Origin: Jiangella aurantiaca
Lineage (GTDB): Bacteria; Actinomycetota; Actinomycetes; Jiangellales; Jiangellaceae
DNA: 64,000 bases
Direction: 5' to 3'
Assembly: GCF_004349105.1 (NCBI RefSeq)
Contig: NZ_SMLB01000003.1
Location: forward strand, 186,001-250,000
Numbering within the stretch: the stretch's first letter is position 1; each line of letters opens with the position of its first letter. A program made the translations under genes and the position numbers. The notes beneath the pieces were generated by a model, which was given only the letters and a program-made list of their open reading frames with translations, was not told the DNA's origin and did not search any database. Of this stretch, positions 1-10,425 are shown piece by piece.

Positions 1-192
1 GGACAGCCAGCCGCCCAGGGCCGCGTCGGGCGTGAGCAGCCGGACGACGTCGTCGCCGTCGACCCAGACGAGAACGGCGAGGCCGGAGCCCCGCACGCTC
101 CACTCCGCCTCCCAGAGCGAGACGAATCCGGCGCGGGAGTCCCCGCGCATGAGCGTGGCGCTCGGGTTGGCTCCGACGAACTCGACCGGCAT
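1..192 (-). CDS. Hypothetical protein, partial (C-terminus beyond window)
   Basis: An open frame on the minus strand runs from an ATG at 192 to the left edge, 64 codons without a stop. The ATG follows directly on the TGA of the acyl-CoA ligase gene (TGA at 195-193, ATG at 192-190), so the two are almost certainly translated from one message. The peptide begins MPVEFVGANPSATLMRGDSR and contains VSLWEAEWSV and LAVLVWVDGDDVVRLL. I do not recognise the family. The tight coupling suggests a role linked to the upstream ligase, which is inference only. Confidence 0.6.
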   Translation of the reverse strand, partial: MPVEFVGANPSATLMRGDSRAGFVSLWEAEWSVRGSGLAVLVWVDGDDVVRLLTPDAALGGWLS

Positions 193-1827
<1,635 letters not shown>

Positions 1828-1964
1828 GAGACCCTCCCCATCGAGGACCCCGGCGACGCCGGCGTCTGTCGCTCCACCCTGCCGCAGGAGAGCGGCCGGC
1901 GGAAGCCTCGATCCACACCGCGATTAACGAATCCGACACACGTCGCCGGTGACGACATCACCTT

Positions 1965-2002
1965 GTAACCGCCTGCGCCACCTGGCGAAACGCCGGGGGA
2001 AC
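1965..2002 (+). promoter_or_regulatory. Candidate GlnR-type boxes upstream of amt
   Basis: Three boxes lie on an 11-bp register in the leader of the ammonium transporter: GTAAC at 1965, GAAAC at 1987 and GGAAC at 1998. The last two have the AC-n9-AC spacing known for actinobacterial GlnR sites. The box expected at 1976 is absent, so the match is incomplete. Control of amt genes by GlnR is established in actinomycetes; its action here is inferred. Confidence 0.3.
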
Positions 2003-2065
2003 ACGCTGTCCGCGTTCGGAGGTCGCAACGTCGCGGCTCGGCACGGAAGGGAGGGACGGCACTCC

Positions 2066-3415
2066 ATGGATACCGGAGACACCGCCTGGATACTCGCATC
2101 CACGGCACTCGTCATGCTCATGACTCCGGGCCTTGCGCTGTTCTACGGCGGCATGGTCCGGGCGAAGAGCGTCATCAACATGATGATGATGAGCTTCGGC
2201 GCGCTCGGTGTGATCAGTGTGCTGTGGGTTCTGTACGGATACTCGATGGCCTTCGGCACCGACCTCGGCGGCGGTCTCCTGGGCGATCCCGGTGAGTTCT
2301 TCGGCCTCTCGGGCCTGATGAGCCCCGACGCGCTGTCCGGCACGATCCCGTCGATGCTGTTCGTCGGGTTCCAGGGCATGTTCGCGGTCATCACCGTCGC
2401 GCTGGTGTCGGGCTCGATCGCCGACCGCGCGAAGTTCTGGACCTGGCTGCTCTTCGCGGCGATCTGGGGCACGCTCGTGTACTTCCCGGTCGCGCACTGG
2501 GTGTTCGCGTTCGCCGACGGCGACGGCGGCTGGATCGCCGACCGCCTGCTCGCGATCGACTTCGCCGGTGGCACGGCGGTCCACATCAACGCCGGCGCGG
2601 CCGGCCTCGCCCTGGCTTTGGTGCTCGGGCGGCGCCGCGACTTCGCCAAGGGCGCGCACCGTCCGCACAACCTGCCGCTGGTGATGCTCGGCGCCGGCCT
2701 GCTGTGGTTCGGCTGGTTCGGCTTCAACGCCGGCTCGGCGGTCGGCGCGAACGGTGTCGCGGCGGTCGCGTTGGTCAACACGGTGGCGGCGACGGGGGCG
2801 GCGATGCTGGCCTGGATCGCGGTGGAGAAGTTCCGTGACGGCCACGCGACGTCGATGGGCGCGGCCTCGGGCACGGTGGCCGGCCTGGTGGCCATCACCC
2901 CGGCGTGCTCCGCGCTGAACCCCGTCGGCTCGCTGATCCTCGGCGCCGTGGCCGGTGCGATCTGCTCGCTGGTGGTCGACCTGAAGTTCCGGCTGCGCTA
3001 CGACGACTCGCTCGACGTCGTCGCGGTGCACCTGGTCGGCGGACTCGTCGGCACCGTCGCGATCGGCTTCCTCGCCACGGCGGACGCTCCGGCCGGCGTG
3101 GACGGCCTGTTCTTCGGCGGCGGCGTCGACCAGCTCTGGCGGCAGGTCGTCGGTGCCGGTGCGGTGCTGGTCTACTCGTTCGTCGTCACGTACCTCATCG
3201 GCCTCGTCCTGCAGAAGACCGTCGGGTTCCGGGTGGACGACGACCACGAGGTGGTCGGCGTCGACCGCATCCACCACGGCGAGTCCGGCTACGAGATCGG
3301 GTCCGAGGAGCTCTCGGAGGACGTGCTGGCCCGGGTGGCCGCGCCGGCCGCGGCCAAGCAGGCCCCGTCGGCCGGTCGCGTGATGCCGGCAGGTGGTGAC
3401 GTCGCCACCGCGTAG
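2066..3415 (+). CDS. amt: Ammonium transporter
   Basis: A 449-residue polytopic membrane protein of the Amt/Mep/Rh family, which conducts ammonium/ammonia across the cytoplasmic membrane. About eleven hydrophobic segments are visible. The two pore histidines of the family are present: H173 in AGGTAVHINAG and H322 in DVVAVHLVGG. The family signature region FGFNAGSAVGANG follows the first. I chose the ATG at 2066 (MDTGDTAWILAST) because GGAAGGGAGGG precedes it and the upstream in-frame extension is Arg-rich and unlike Amt N-termini. In many actinobacteria amt is followed by glnK and glnD; here it is alone and ends in a strong hairpin. Possible GlnR boxes lie upstream. Confidence 0.95.
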   Translation: MDTGDTAWILASTALVMLMTPGLALFYGGMVRAKSVINMMMMSFGALGVISVLWVLYGYSMAFGTDLGGGLLGDPGEFFGLSGLMSPDALSGTIPSMLFVGFQGMFAVITVALVSGSIADRAKFWTWLLFAAIWGTLVYFPVAHWVFAFADGDGGWIADRLLAIDFAGGTAVHINAGAAGLALALVLGRRRDFAKGAHRPHNLPLVMLGAGLLWFGWFGFNAGSAVGANGVAAVALVNTVAATGAAMLAWIAVEKFRDGHATSMGAASGTVAGLVAITPACSALNPVGSLILGAVAGAICSLVVDLKFRLRYDDSLDVVAVHLVGGLVGTVAIGFLATADAPAGVDGLFFGGGVDQLWRQVVGAGAVLVYSFVVTYLIGLVLQKTVGFRVDDDHEVVGVDRIHHGESGYEIGSEELSEDVLARVAAPAAAKQAPSAGRVMPAGGDVATA

Positions 3416-3427
3416 CTCACCGTTTCA

Positions 3428-3460
3428 CCGCGGCCCGGGGTGTTCCGCCCCGGGCCGCGG
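3428..3460 (+). terminator. Hairpin terminator after amt
   Basis: A perfect 13-bp stem (CCGCGGCCCGGGG at 3428-3440 paired with 3448-3460) with a 7-base loop, 12 bases after the amt stop. There is no T tract, as is usual in high-GC actinobacteria. It separates amt from the following hydrolase gene, whose start is 24 bases further on. Confidence 0.7.
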
Positions 3461-3484
3461 TGCGTTCGTGCCTACGGTGTGTCG

Positions 3485-4774
3485 ATGCAGCCCAACACGA
3501 GCGAGCTCGGCACCCGGGGCACGGCATGGTCGCCGGAGACCCGGCTCTACTCCGACGGCGTGGTCATCGGCACCGACGGCGCGCCGCTGGTCGTCCCGCC
3601 GCACAGCGCCCGGCGGCGGCTGTCCGGCACCGGCTACCTTGACCCGGAGTCCGGCGCGCTGCCCGGCGCGGCCGTCCCGACCGGCGACGACGTCGACGCC
3701 GCGCGCGAACTGCTGGCCGCCACGGAGCTGCCGGGCCGGGGCACGCCGTACCAGGCGATGGCCGAGGGGGCGCTGGTCGACATCGGCGTGCTGACGTTCC
3801 CGAACGGCGCCGCCGTGGCGGCCGGCAGCCCGTACTGGCGCTACGTGTGGCCGCGCGACGCCGGGTACATGGCGGCCGCGCTGACGGTGTGCGGCCGGCC
3901 GGAGCCGGCGTTCGCGCAGCTGGCGTACGTGGCCGCCATGCAGGAGCGGGACGGCACGTGGCAGGCTCGGTACCTGCCCGACGGCTCGCGCGATGTGCCG
4001 GACGACCGCGGGCTGCAGCTGGACGGCATCGGCTGGACGCTCTGGGCGACGTGGCTCTGGGCCGGCGCGACCGGCGGCGCCGCCGGGCCGCTGGCACCCA
4101 TGGTCCGGGCTGCCGTCGACGCCGCGCTGGCCGCGCTCGACCCGGCGACCGGGCTTCCGCGGGCATCGCAGGACTTCTGGGAGGTGGACCTCCACGAAGC
4201 CACGCTCGGCTCGGCCGCGCCGCTGCTGCTCGGCCTGCGAGCCGGCCGCGAGCTGCTGCCGTTGCTCGGCGGGCCGGACGACACCGAGCTCGCGGCCCGC
4301 TCCGCGGACGGCGCCGACCGGCTGGCCGCGGCGATCACCGACGGGTTCGGCGCCCATGGCTACGCCCGGCGGACCAGCGGCACCGGCGGGCGGGACGCCT
4401 CGGTCGCATTCCTGCTGCCGCCGTTCGCCCCGGCCACTGACGGCGTCGAGGCGGCCTGGCGCGCCGCCGTCGATGCGACCACTCTCGGCAACGGCGGTGT
4501 CCGTCCGGGTGAGGAGTGGACCGACCTCGTCACCGGGTGGACGCCGCAGGTGTCGCTGCACGCGCTGACGGCCGCGTCGATCGGCGACACCGCGCTCGCT
4601 CACCGGCTGCTCAGCTGGCTCGACCTGCGCCGGACGGCGCTCGGCGCGCTGCCGGAGAAGGTCACCGCCGACGGCCGCCCGGCCGCCGTGGCGCCGCTCG
4701 GGCTGACCGGCGCGACCGTGCTGCTGGCGCTGGCCGCCCTCGACGGGCGCCCGCTGCCGGTCCCTCCTGGCTGA
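3485..4774 (+). CDS. GH15-like glycoside hydrolase, catalytic domain only
   Basis: A 429-residue protein resembling the (alpha/alpha)6 catalytic domain of family GH15 (glucoamylase, glucodextranase, trehalase-like). Family-type motifs are WRYVWPRDAGYMAAA near residue 120, DRGLQLDGIGWTLWA near 175-190, and QDFWEVDLHEA, where E233 is in the position of the general acid. GEEWTDLVTGWTPQ near the C-terminus is in the place of the second acidic residue. Typical GH15 enzymes are about 600 residues with an N-terminal beta-sandwich; that domain is missing here. No signal peptide is seen, so it should act in the cytoplasm on alpha-glucosides. The start is ATG 3485; a GTG at 3479 is possible. Confidence 0.7.
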   Translation: MQPNTSELGTRGTAWSPETRLYSDGVVIGTDGAPLVVPPHSARRRLSGTGYLDPESGALPGAAVPTGDDVDAARELLAATELPGRGTPYQAMAEGALVDIGVLTFPNGAAVAAGSPYWRYVWPRDAGYMAAALTVCGRPEPAFAQLAYVAAMQERDGTWQARYLPDGSRDVPDDRGLQLDGIGWTLWATWLWAGATGGAAGPLAPMVRAAVDAALAALDPATGLPRASQDFWEVDLHEATLGSAAPLLLGLRAGRELLPLLGGPDDTELAARSADGADRLAAAITDGFGAHGYARRTSGTGGRDASVAFLLPPFAPATDGVEAAWRAAVDATTLGNGGVRPGEEWTDLVTGWTPQVSLHALTAASIGDTALAHRLLSWLDLRRTALGALPEKVTADGRPAAVAPLGLTGATVLLALAALDGRPLPVPPG

Positions 4775-4859
4775 CGCCGTCGCGGGAGATTGTCGCGGGG
4801 CGTCGGCCGCGAGGTCTCAGGCGGCAGTGAGCCCTCCGAGGTAGAAGGGATAATGGACC

Positions 4860-5738
4860 ATGCGCCGGTTGCGGTTCGTCCTGACCCTCGTGGTGACGGC
4901 GATCCTGGCCGGCATCGCGGCGGTCGTCGTCGCGCTGACCACCGGCGATGACGACGAGGTCACGGGCGGCGACGGCGCGGCGAGCCCGACGCCCGACCTC
5001 ACCGTCACCGCGGAGATCCGCCGCTCGTTCAACCGTTCCGGCCTGGTCGTCATCGCCGTCACCAACCACGGCGCCGCGCCGGTCACCGTCACGTCGGCGG
5101 AGCTGCTCAGCGACTCCTTCGAGGCCATGGGGCCGCAGTCGTTCGACTCCACCATCCCTCCCGGCGACACCCCGCGCGATCTCCAGCTCGAGTACGGTCC
5201 GGCCCGGTGCCCCGACGGCGTCGACTCCGAGGCCGTGCCGTCACAGGTCGAGCTGGTCGCAAGGGTCGAGGGCGGTGCCGAGCACGAGCTGATGCTCGAC
5301 CTGCCGCACCCCAACGGCACGCTGAACCGGCTGTTGCGCACCGACTGCGGCGCTCAGGTGCTGCAGCAGTCCGTCTCGCTGACCATGGGGCCGCTGGTGC
5401 CGAATCCCGACGGCACGCTCACCGCGATCCTGACGGTCACACCCGTCGACGCCGGCGTCACCCCGGCCATCACCGACACGCGGGGCAGCGTGCTCTTCGA
5501 GGTCACGCCGCAACCCGACCCCGCGCTGCCGCCGGGACAGCTGCGGGTCGTCGCCGACATCCTGCGCTGCGGCGGCCACGCCATCGGCGATGCGAAGCGT
5601 CCGTACGGCTTCACCGCGTGGATCGACCTCGGCGACGGCGAGCAGATCCCCACCGCCATCCCCGTCGACACCGGCCACCGCGCCGCCCTCGACGCGATGC
5701 AGGCGCAGCGGTGTGCGGGCCGCAACGATGAGAGCTGA
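4860..5738 (+). CDS. Membrane-anchored protein of unknown function
   Basis: A 292-residue protein with a single N-terminal membrane segment (about residues 5-28, LRFVLTLVVTAILAG onward), then an acidic linker (TTGDDDEVTGGDGA) and a soluble extracytoplasmic region. The region resembles two beta-sandwich repeats; it has cysteines in ARCPDGVD, RTDCGAQ, LRCGGHA and QRCAGR that could pair as disulfides outside the cell. I do not recognise the family. It stands alone between the GH15-like gene and the DGPF/sigma pair, transcribed the same way as both. Confidence 0.75.
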   Translation: MRRLRFVLTLVVTAILAGIAAVVVALTTGDDDEVTGGDGAASPTPDLTVTAEIRRSFNRSGLVVIAVTNHGAAPVTVTSAELLSDSFEAMGPQSFDSTIPPGDTPRDLQLEYGPARCPDGVDSEAVPSQVELVARVEGGAEHELMLDLPHPNGTLNRLLRTDCGAQVLQQSVSLTMGPLVPNPDGTLTAILTVTPVDAGVTPAITDTRGSVLFEVTPQPDPALPPGQLRVVADILRCGGHAIGDAKRPYGFTAWIDLGDGEQIPTAIPVDTGHRAALDAMQAQRCAGRNDES

Positions 5739-5827
5739 CACCGCCGGCGTCGTCGAGAACCGCGCCGCGGCTCCGACCCACTGCTGAGAGCGCCCGACGG
5801 CGGCGCGCACGAGACGGGAGCGACCCG

Positions 5828-6187
5828 ATGAAGTACATGCTGATGATGTTCGGCGACACCGGCACCATGCTGGCCACTCACTCGAAGGAGCAGATCGAGG
5901 AGATGATCGGCTTCATGGTCCAGCTGGACAAGGACCTCGAGACCTCCGGCGAGCTGGTCTTCCAGCAGGGCCTGGCCGACCCCGGCACCGCCAAGACGGT
6001 GCGACTGCAGGACGGGCTGCCAGTGACCACCGACGGCCCGTTCGCCGAGGCGAAGGAGTCGCTGATCGGCTTCTGGGTGGTCGACGTCGAGAGCGAGGAG
6101 CGGGTCCTCGAGCTGGCCGGGCAGATCGTGAAGTACTCGGGCCGGCTCGAGGTCCGCCCGGCGATGGACGCCCCGCCGGACCTGTGA
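5828..6187 (+). CDS. YCII-related DGPF-domain protein
   Basis: A 119-residue protein of the YCII/DGPF family, a small ferredoxin-like alpha/beta fold. The signature TTDGPFAEAKE that names the family lies at about residues 66-76, followed by GFWVVDVES. It begins MKYMLMMFGDTGTML, typical of the family. Its stop overlaps the start of the next gene by four bases (GTGA), so they form one translational unit. The pairing of DGPF proteins with ECF42-type sigma factors is a conserved actinobacterial arrangement. The biochemical function of DGPF proteins is not established. Confidence 0.92.
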   Translation: MKYMLMMFGDTGTMLATHSKEQIEEMIGFMVQLDKDLETSGELVFQQGLADPGTAKTVRLQDGLPVTTDGPFAEAKESLIGFWVVDVESEERVLELAGQIVKYSGRLEVRPAMDAPPDL

Positions 6188-7398
6188 CCGAGCCTGCTGT
6201 CGAGGACCTGCTGCGCGAGGCCGCGCCTCAGGTCCTCGGTGTGCTCGTGCGCCGGTACGGGCAGTTCGACGCCTGTGAGGACGCCGTGCAGGAGGCGCTG
6301 CTGGCTGCCGCGACGCAGTGGCCGGTCGACGGCGTGCCCGACAGCCCGCGCTCGTGGCTGGTGACGGTGGCCTCGCGCCGGTTCGTCGACGAGGTGCGCA
6401 GCGCGGAGGCCCGCCGTCGCCGCGAGGAGACCGTGGCCGCGCTGGACCTCGTCGAGCCGGGCGAAGTGGAGCAGTCCGACGACACGCTCACGCTGCTGTT
6501 CCTGTGCTGCCACCCGGCGCTGCCGCTGCCCGCCCAGCTGGCGCTGACCCTGCGCGCCGTCGGCGGTCTGACGACGACGGAGATCGCGGCGGCGTTCCTG
6601 GTGCCCGAGGCGACGATGGCGCAGCGGATCAGCCGGGCCAAGCAGAAGCTGCGGGCCGGCGGCGCCCGGTTCGACCCGCCGCCGCCGGAGGAGCGGGCCG
6701 GCCGGCTGCGCGCCGTCCTGCACGTGCTCTACCTGATCTTCAACGAGGGCTACACCGCCAGCTCCGGCACGCGGGCGGTACGGACGGACCTCACCGGCGA
6801 GGCGATCCGGCTGACCCGGTTGCTGCTGCGGCTCGCGCCCGGTGACGGCGAGGTCACCGGGCTGCTGGCGCTGATGCTGCTCACCGATGCCCGCCGGGCG
6901 GCCCGCACCACCGGCGACGGCGTCCCCGTCCCGCTGGCCGAGCAGGACCGGTCGCGCTGGGACGCCGGCCAGATCGCCGAGGGCCTCGCGCTGCTCACCG
7001 GCGTGCTCGGCGGCGGCCCCGTCGGCCCGTACCAGCTGCAGGCCGCGATCGCCGCCGTCCACGACGAGGCGCCGACCGCCGACGCCACCGACTGGCCGCA
7101 GATCCTCGCGCTCTACGAGGTGCTGGAACGGGTGGCGCCCGGCCCGGTCGTCACGCTCAACCGGGCCGTCGCCGTCGCGATGGTGCACGGGCCGCGGGCC
7201 GGGCTGGCGCTGCTCGGCACGCTCGACGCCGACGATCGGATGGCGCAGACCCACCGGCTGGACGCCGTCCGGGGTCACCTGCTCGAACTGGCCGGCGACC
7301 CGGACGGTGCCCGTGTGGCGTACCTGCGCGCGGCCAAGCGGACGGCGAGCGTGCCGGAACGGCGCTACCTCGCGCTGCGGGCCGCCGGTCTCACCTGA
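6184..7398 (+). CDS. ECF42-type RNA polymerase sigma factor
   Basis: A 404-residue sigma-70 family protein. Region 2 is near residues 10-75 (YGQFDACEDAVQEALLAA, PRSWLVTVASRRFVDEVR) and region 4 near 115-165 (ALTLRAVGGLTTTEIAAAFLVPEATMAQRISRAK). The long C-terminal extension of about 220 residues, including LHVLYLIFNEGYTA and the alanine-rich helical repeats, is what marks the ECF42 group; it takes the place of an anti-sigma factor in controlling activity. The start is a GTG at 6184 inside the stop of the DGPF gene. The C-terminus overlaps the convergent reductase gene by eight bases. Its target promoters are unknown. Confidence 0.93.
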   Translation: MTEPAVEDLLREAAPQVLGVLVRRYGQFDACEDAVQEALLAAATQWPVDGVPDSPRSWLVTVASRRFVDEVRSAEARRRREETVAALDLVEPGEVEQSDDTLTLLFLCCHPALPLPAQLALTLRAVGGLTTTEIAAAFLVPEATMAQRISRAKQKLRAGGARFDPPPPEERAGRLRAVLHVLYLIFNEGYTASSGTRAVRTDLTGEAIRLTRLLLRLAPGDGEVTGLLALMLLTDARRAARTTGDGVPVPLAEQDRSRWDAGQIAEGLALLTGVLGGGPVGPYQLQAAIAAVHDEAPTADATDWPQILALYEVLERVAPGPVVTLNRAVAVAMVHGPRAGLALLGTLDADDRMAQTHRLDAVRGHLLELAGDPDGARVAYLRAAKRTASVPERRYLALRAAGLT

Positions 7399-7972
7399 GC
7401 ACGCGGTAGCGGACGTGCGTGGCGGCGTCCGTCGGCACCACCTCGACGGTCTCCAGCCGGACGTGATCGGCGCCGGTGCGGTCGAACAGCCGGATCCCAT
7501 CGCCGAACAGCACCGGCACGATGTGCAGGGAGATCTCGTCGAGCAGGCCGGCGGCGAGGTACTGCTGGGCGACGTTCGCCCCGCCCATGACCGCCACCAC
7601 GCCGTCGCCGGCCGCGGCTCGAGCCTGCGCGAGCGCGTCCTCGATGCCGGTGGTGACGAACATGTAGACGCCGTTCTCCGGCGACTCCGCGGGCGCCTCG
7701 TGCGTCAGCACGATCAGCGGCCGCCGGGCCGGCCCGGTTGGGCCGTCGGCGCCCCACCACCGGATCGAGTCCTCGTAGTTCTTCCGGCCGGTGATCAACG
7801 CGCCGAGCCGGCCGACCGAGTCGGCTGCGTACTCGCGGTTGTTGTCGTCGGCGCCGAAGGCCCAGTCGTGCAGCCGCTCGCCGCCCTTGCCGAGGGGCTC
7901 GGCGGGTGTCTGGCCGCCCGCCGTGATGAAGCCGTCGAGGGAGATGCTGATGTCCAGTACGAGTGTGTTCAT
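7391..7972 (-). CDS. Dihydrofolate reductase-fold protein (RibD C-terminal domain)
   Basis: A 193-residue stand-alone RibD-C/DHFR-fold protein, the group often annotated as dihydrofolate reductase family. Recognisable elements are the N-terminal strand LVLDISISLDGFI, LITGRKNYEDS around residue 60, and VMGGANVAQQYLAAGLLDE near 130, the region that binds NADPH in the family. It probably reduces a small substrate with NADPH; these stand-alone members are mostly uncharacterised. It is convergent with the ECF42 gene and divergent from the next sigma factor, with about 55 bases of shared promoter region. Confidence 0.88.
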   Translation of the reverse strand: MNTLVLDISISLDGFITAGGQTPAEPLGKGGERLHDWAFGADDNNREYAADSVGRLGALITGRKNYEDSIRWWGADGPTGPARRPLIVLTHEAPAESPENGVYMFVTTGIEDALAQARAAAGDGVVAVMGGANVAQQYLAAGLLDEISLHIVPVLFGDGIRLFDRTGADHVRLETVEVVPTDAATHVRYRVLR

Positions 7973-8027
7973 GCCCCGTGTAACGACGGCTCCGGCGCGG
8001 ACTCATCGGTCCCGGCAGAATGGTCCG

Positions 8028-8969
8028 GTGGACGACTTCACAGCGGCCATCCACCGGCACCGGCGCGAGCTGCACGTGCACTGCTACCGGATGCTCGGCT
8101 CGTTCGACGACGCCGAGGAGGTCGTCCAGGAGGCGCTGCTGCGGGCGTGGACGCGCCGCGACTCGTTCGAGCCGGGCAGCAACCTGCGCGCCTGGCTCTA
8201 CCGCATCGCCACCAACGCCTGCCTCGACCTGCTGCGGCAGCGGTCCCGCCGGCCCGAGCAGGTGCGCTCGTTCGCCGAGGTGCCCTGGCTGCAGCCGTAT
8301 CCGGACCGGCTGCTGGACCAGGTCGCGCCGAGCGCCGACGAGCCGGAGGCCGTCGTCGTCGGGCGCGAGACGATCGAGCTGGCGTTCGTCGCGGCCATGC
8401 AGGCGCTGCCGGCCCAGCAGCGCGCGGTGCTGGTGATGCGCGACGCGATCGGCTGGTCGGCCGCCGAGACCGCGGCCATCCTCGAGACGACGGTCCCGGC
8501 CGTCAACAGCGCGCTGCAGCGGGCCCGGGCTACCCTGCACCGCTCGCCGCGGTCGCCCGAGGCGAGCCCGCCGCGCACCGTTCTCAGCGCCGAGGAGCGT
8601 GACTTACTGGACCGCTATGTCGCGCTGAGCGAGCACCCTGACGTCGAGCGCATGGCCGCGCTGGTCCGCGACGACATCCGGGTGACGATGCCGCCGCAGC
8701 CGGTCTGTTACGACGGCTTGGCCGCGCTGGCGCCGTTGCAGGAACTGGCCTTCGGCCCGGACGGCCTCGGCGACTGGCGGCTGCTGCCCACCACCGCCAA
8801 CCGGCTGCCGGCCACCGCCTGCTACCTGCGGCCGCGTGCCGAGCCGGACGACCCGTTCACCGCGTTCAAACTCGACGTGCTCCGCGTCGAGGACGGGCTG
8901 ATCGCCGAGATCACGACCTTCGGCCCGGAGCTGTTCCAGGCCTTCGGGCTCCCCGCGCAGCTGCCCTGA
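8028..8969 (+). CDS. ECF sigma factor with SnoaL-like C-terminal domain
   Basis: A 313-residue sigma-70 family protein. Region 2 contains HCYRMLGSFDDAEEVVQEAL (residues about 17-36) and WLYRIATNACLDLLR; region 4 contains LPAQQRAVLVMRDAIGWSAAETAAILE. The last 120 residues (LLDRYVALSEHPDVERMAALVRDD onward) form a SnoaL/NTF2-like domain, as in the TIGR02960 (SigG/SigX5-like) group, where the fused domain modulates activity instead of an anti-sigma factor. I chose GTG 8028 (VDDFTAAIHRHRREL) because upstream in-frame sequence is the antisense of the reductase gene. It is the second ECF-type sigma factor within 1 kb. Confidence 0.9.
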   Translation: MDDFTAAIHRHRRELHVHCYRMLGSFDDAEEVVQEALLRAWTRRDSFEPGSNLRAWLYRIATNACLDLLRQRSRRPEQVRSFAEVPWLQPYPDRLLDQVAPSADEPEAVVVGRETIELAFVAAMQALPAQQRAVLVMRDAIGWSAAETAAILETTVPAVNSALQRARATLHRSPRSPEASPPRTVLSAEERDLLDRYVALSEHPDVERMAALVRDDIRVTMPPQPVCYDGLAALAPLQELAFGPDGLGDWRLLPTTANRLPATACYLRPRAEPDDPFTAFKLDVLRVEDGLIAEITTFGPELFQAFGLPAQLP

Positions 8970-8976
8970 ACGGCGG

Positions 8977-10425
8977 TCAGTGCCGGACGTCGAGGTGGAA
9001 GGCCTCGGTGTGGTAGCCGGGCCAGGCACTGGCCCGCTGCTCCGCGATGGTGTCGTTCAGCGGCGGGACGGCGGGCAGCGCGCCGCCGTCGAGATGGTGC
9101 TTCCCGCCGGCGTCGGCGACCGCCGTCACGAGGCGGTCGCGCCAGCCGGCGAGGTCGGCGGCGGAGACGGTGCGGGCGAGGTCGTACCGCTCGTCCGGGT
9201 CTGACGTGAGGTCGAACAGCTGCTCGGCCGGCCCTTCCGGGTACCAGATGTACTTGCGCCGCCCGTCGGTCATGGCCAGGTAGTACGGGACGCCCGGCGG
9301 GCCGGCGTCGCCGCCGGCCAGGCCAACCACGACGCGCGACTGGTCGCCCTCGGCGGCCAGCGCGACGAGGTCGACCCCGTCCACGTCGCCGCCCACCGCC
9401 CCGCCCCCGGCCGCCACCAGCGTCGGCAGCACGTCGGCCAGCGTCACCGGAGTACGGACCGCCGTGCCGGGTGCCACGGGCGAGCACCCCGCCGCCGGAC
9501 GCACGATCAGCGGCACGCCGGCCGCCGCCTCATGGAAGAACACCTTGTTGCCGGTTCCGTGGTCGCCGAGGAACTCGCCGTGGTCGGACGTGAACACGAT
9601 CGTCGTGCGGGCCAGTTCGCCGACGTCCTGCAACGCGGCCAGGACCCGGCCGAGGTTGTAGTCGATCTGTGTCACCAGGCCGTAGTACGCCGCCCGCGCC
9701 GCCCGGACCGTCGCCGGGTCGAGCAGGTCGAACGAGCCGCGGTGCCGTTGCCGCCGGAACGCGGCCGGCGCGTCGTCGCCCGCCCAGTCCCCGATCACCG
9801 GGTCGGGCAGAGGCGCGTCCCGGTACATCGAGCAGTACGGCTCGGGCGGGTCGAGTGGCGGGTGCGGCTTGCTGTACGACAGCCAGAGGAACAGCGGCCG
9901 GGTCGGGTCGCGGCGGTAGCGGATGTGCTCGACGGCTCGCTCGGACAGCCACGACGTCAGCGTCTGCGCCTCCGGGACGGTCGCCATCGCCGGGTAGAGC
10001 TCGTTCTGCCCGATGCCGTGCCGCATCGCCGCGACGCCGGTCCGGTAGTAGTCGTCGGGCAGGATCAGCTCCTCGAAGCCGTGGTGCGCCCGCGGCGGCG
10101 TGAAGTGCATCTTCCCGATCCCGACGGTCGCGTAGCCGAGCGCGCCCAGCCGGGCCGGCAGCGTCGGCGCACCCGGCGGCAGCACGTCGGCGGTGCGGCC
10201 GTTGTGGGTCATCCCGTGCCGCAGCGCGGAGCAGCCGGTGAGCAGCGTGATCCGCGACGGCACGCACACCGGCGTCGACGCGTAGGCGGCGTCGAACCGG
10301 ATGCCCTCGCGTGCCAGCTGGTCCAGGTGCGGCGTGCGCAGGAACGCCGGCGCGCCCGGGCCGGCGGTGTCCCGGCGCTGCTGGTCGGTGGTGACCAGCA
10401 GCAGGTTCGGCCGCGGCGCGTTCAT
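8977..10425 (-). CDS. Sulfatase (arylsulfatase/choline-sulfatase family)
   Basis: A 482-residue type I sulfatase. The N-terminus PNLLLVTTDQQRRDT carries the first metal-binding aspartate (D14). C54 in CVPSRITLLTG lies in the CxPSR motif that is oxidised to formylglycine in active enzymes. SDHGEFLGDHG near residue 285 gives the second Asp/His metal pair. There is no signal peptide, so it should act in the cytoplasm, after uptake of a sulfated substrate. It is the last gene of a five-gene operon and its ATG overlaps the preceding stop by four bases (ATGA). Activity needs a formylglycine-generating enzyme, which is not in this window. The substrate is unknown. Confidence 0.92.
   Translation of the reverse strand: MNAPRPNLLLVTTDQQRRDTAGPGAPAFLRTPHLDQLAREGIRFDAAYASTPVCVPSRITLLTGCSALRHGMTHNGRTADVLPPGAPTLPARLGALGYATVGIGKMHFTPPRAHHGFEELILPDDYYRTGVAAMRHGIGQNELYPAMATVPEAQTLTSWLSERAVEHIRYRRDPTRPLFLWLSYSKPHPPLDPPEPYCSMYRDAPLPDPVIGDWAGDDAPAAFRRQRHRGSFDLLDPATVRAARAAYYGLVTQIDYNLGRVLAALQDVGELARTTIVFTSDHGEFLGDHGTGNKVFFHEAAAGVPLIVRPAAGCSPVAPGTAVRTPVTLADVLPTLVAAGGGAVGGDVDGVDLVALAAEGDQSRVVVGLAGGDAGPPGVPYYLAMTDGRRKYIWYPEGPAEQLFDLTSDPDERYDLARTVSAADLAGWRDRLVTAVADAGGKHHLDGGALPAVPPLNDTIAEQRASAWPGYHTEAFHLDVRH

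Noticed and set aside
1958-3277. Long minus-strand frame opposite amt (and similar long frames opposite many genes)
   Set aside because: Antisense of a well-supported membrane protein; its Asp/Arg/His-rich translation is the usual shadow in high-GC DNA.
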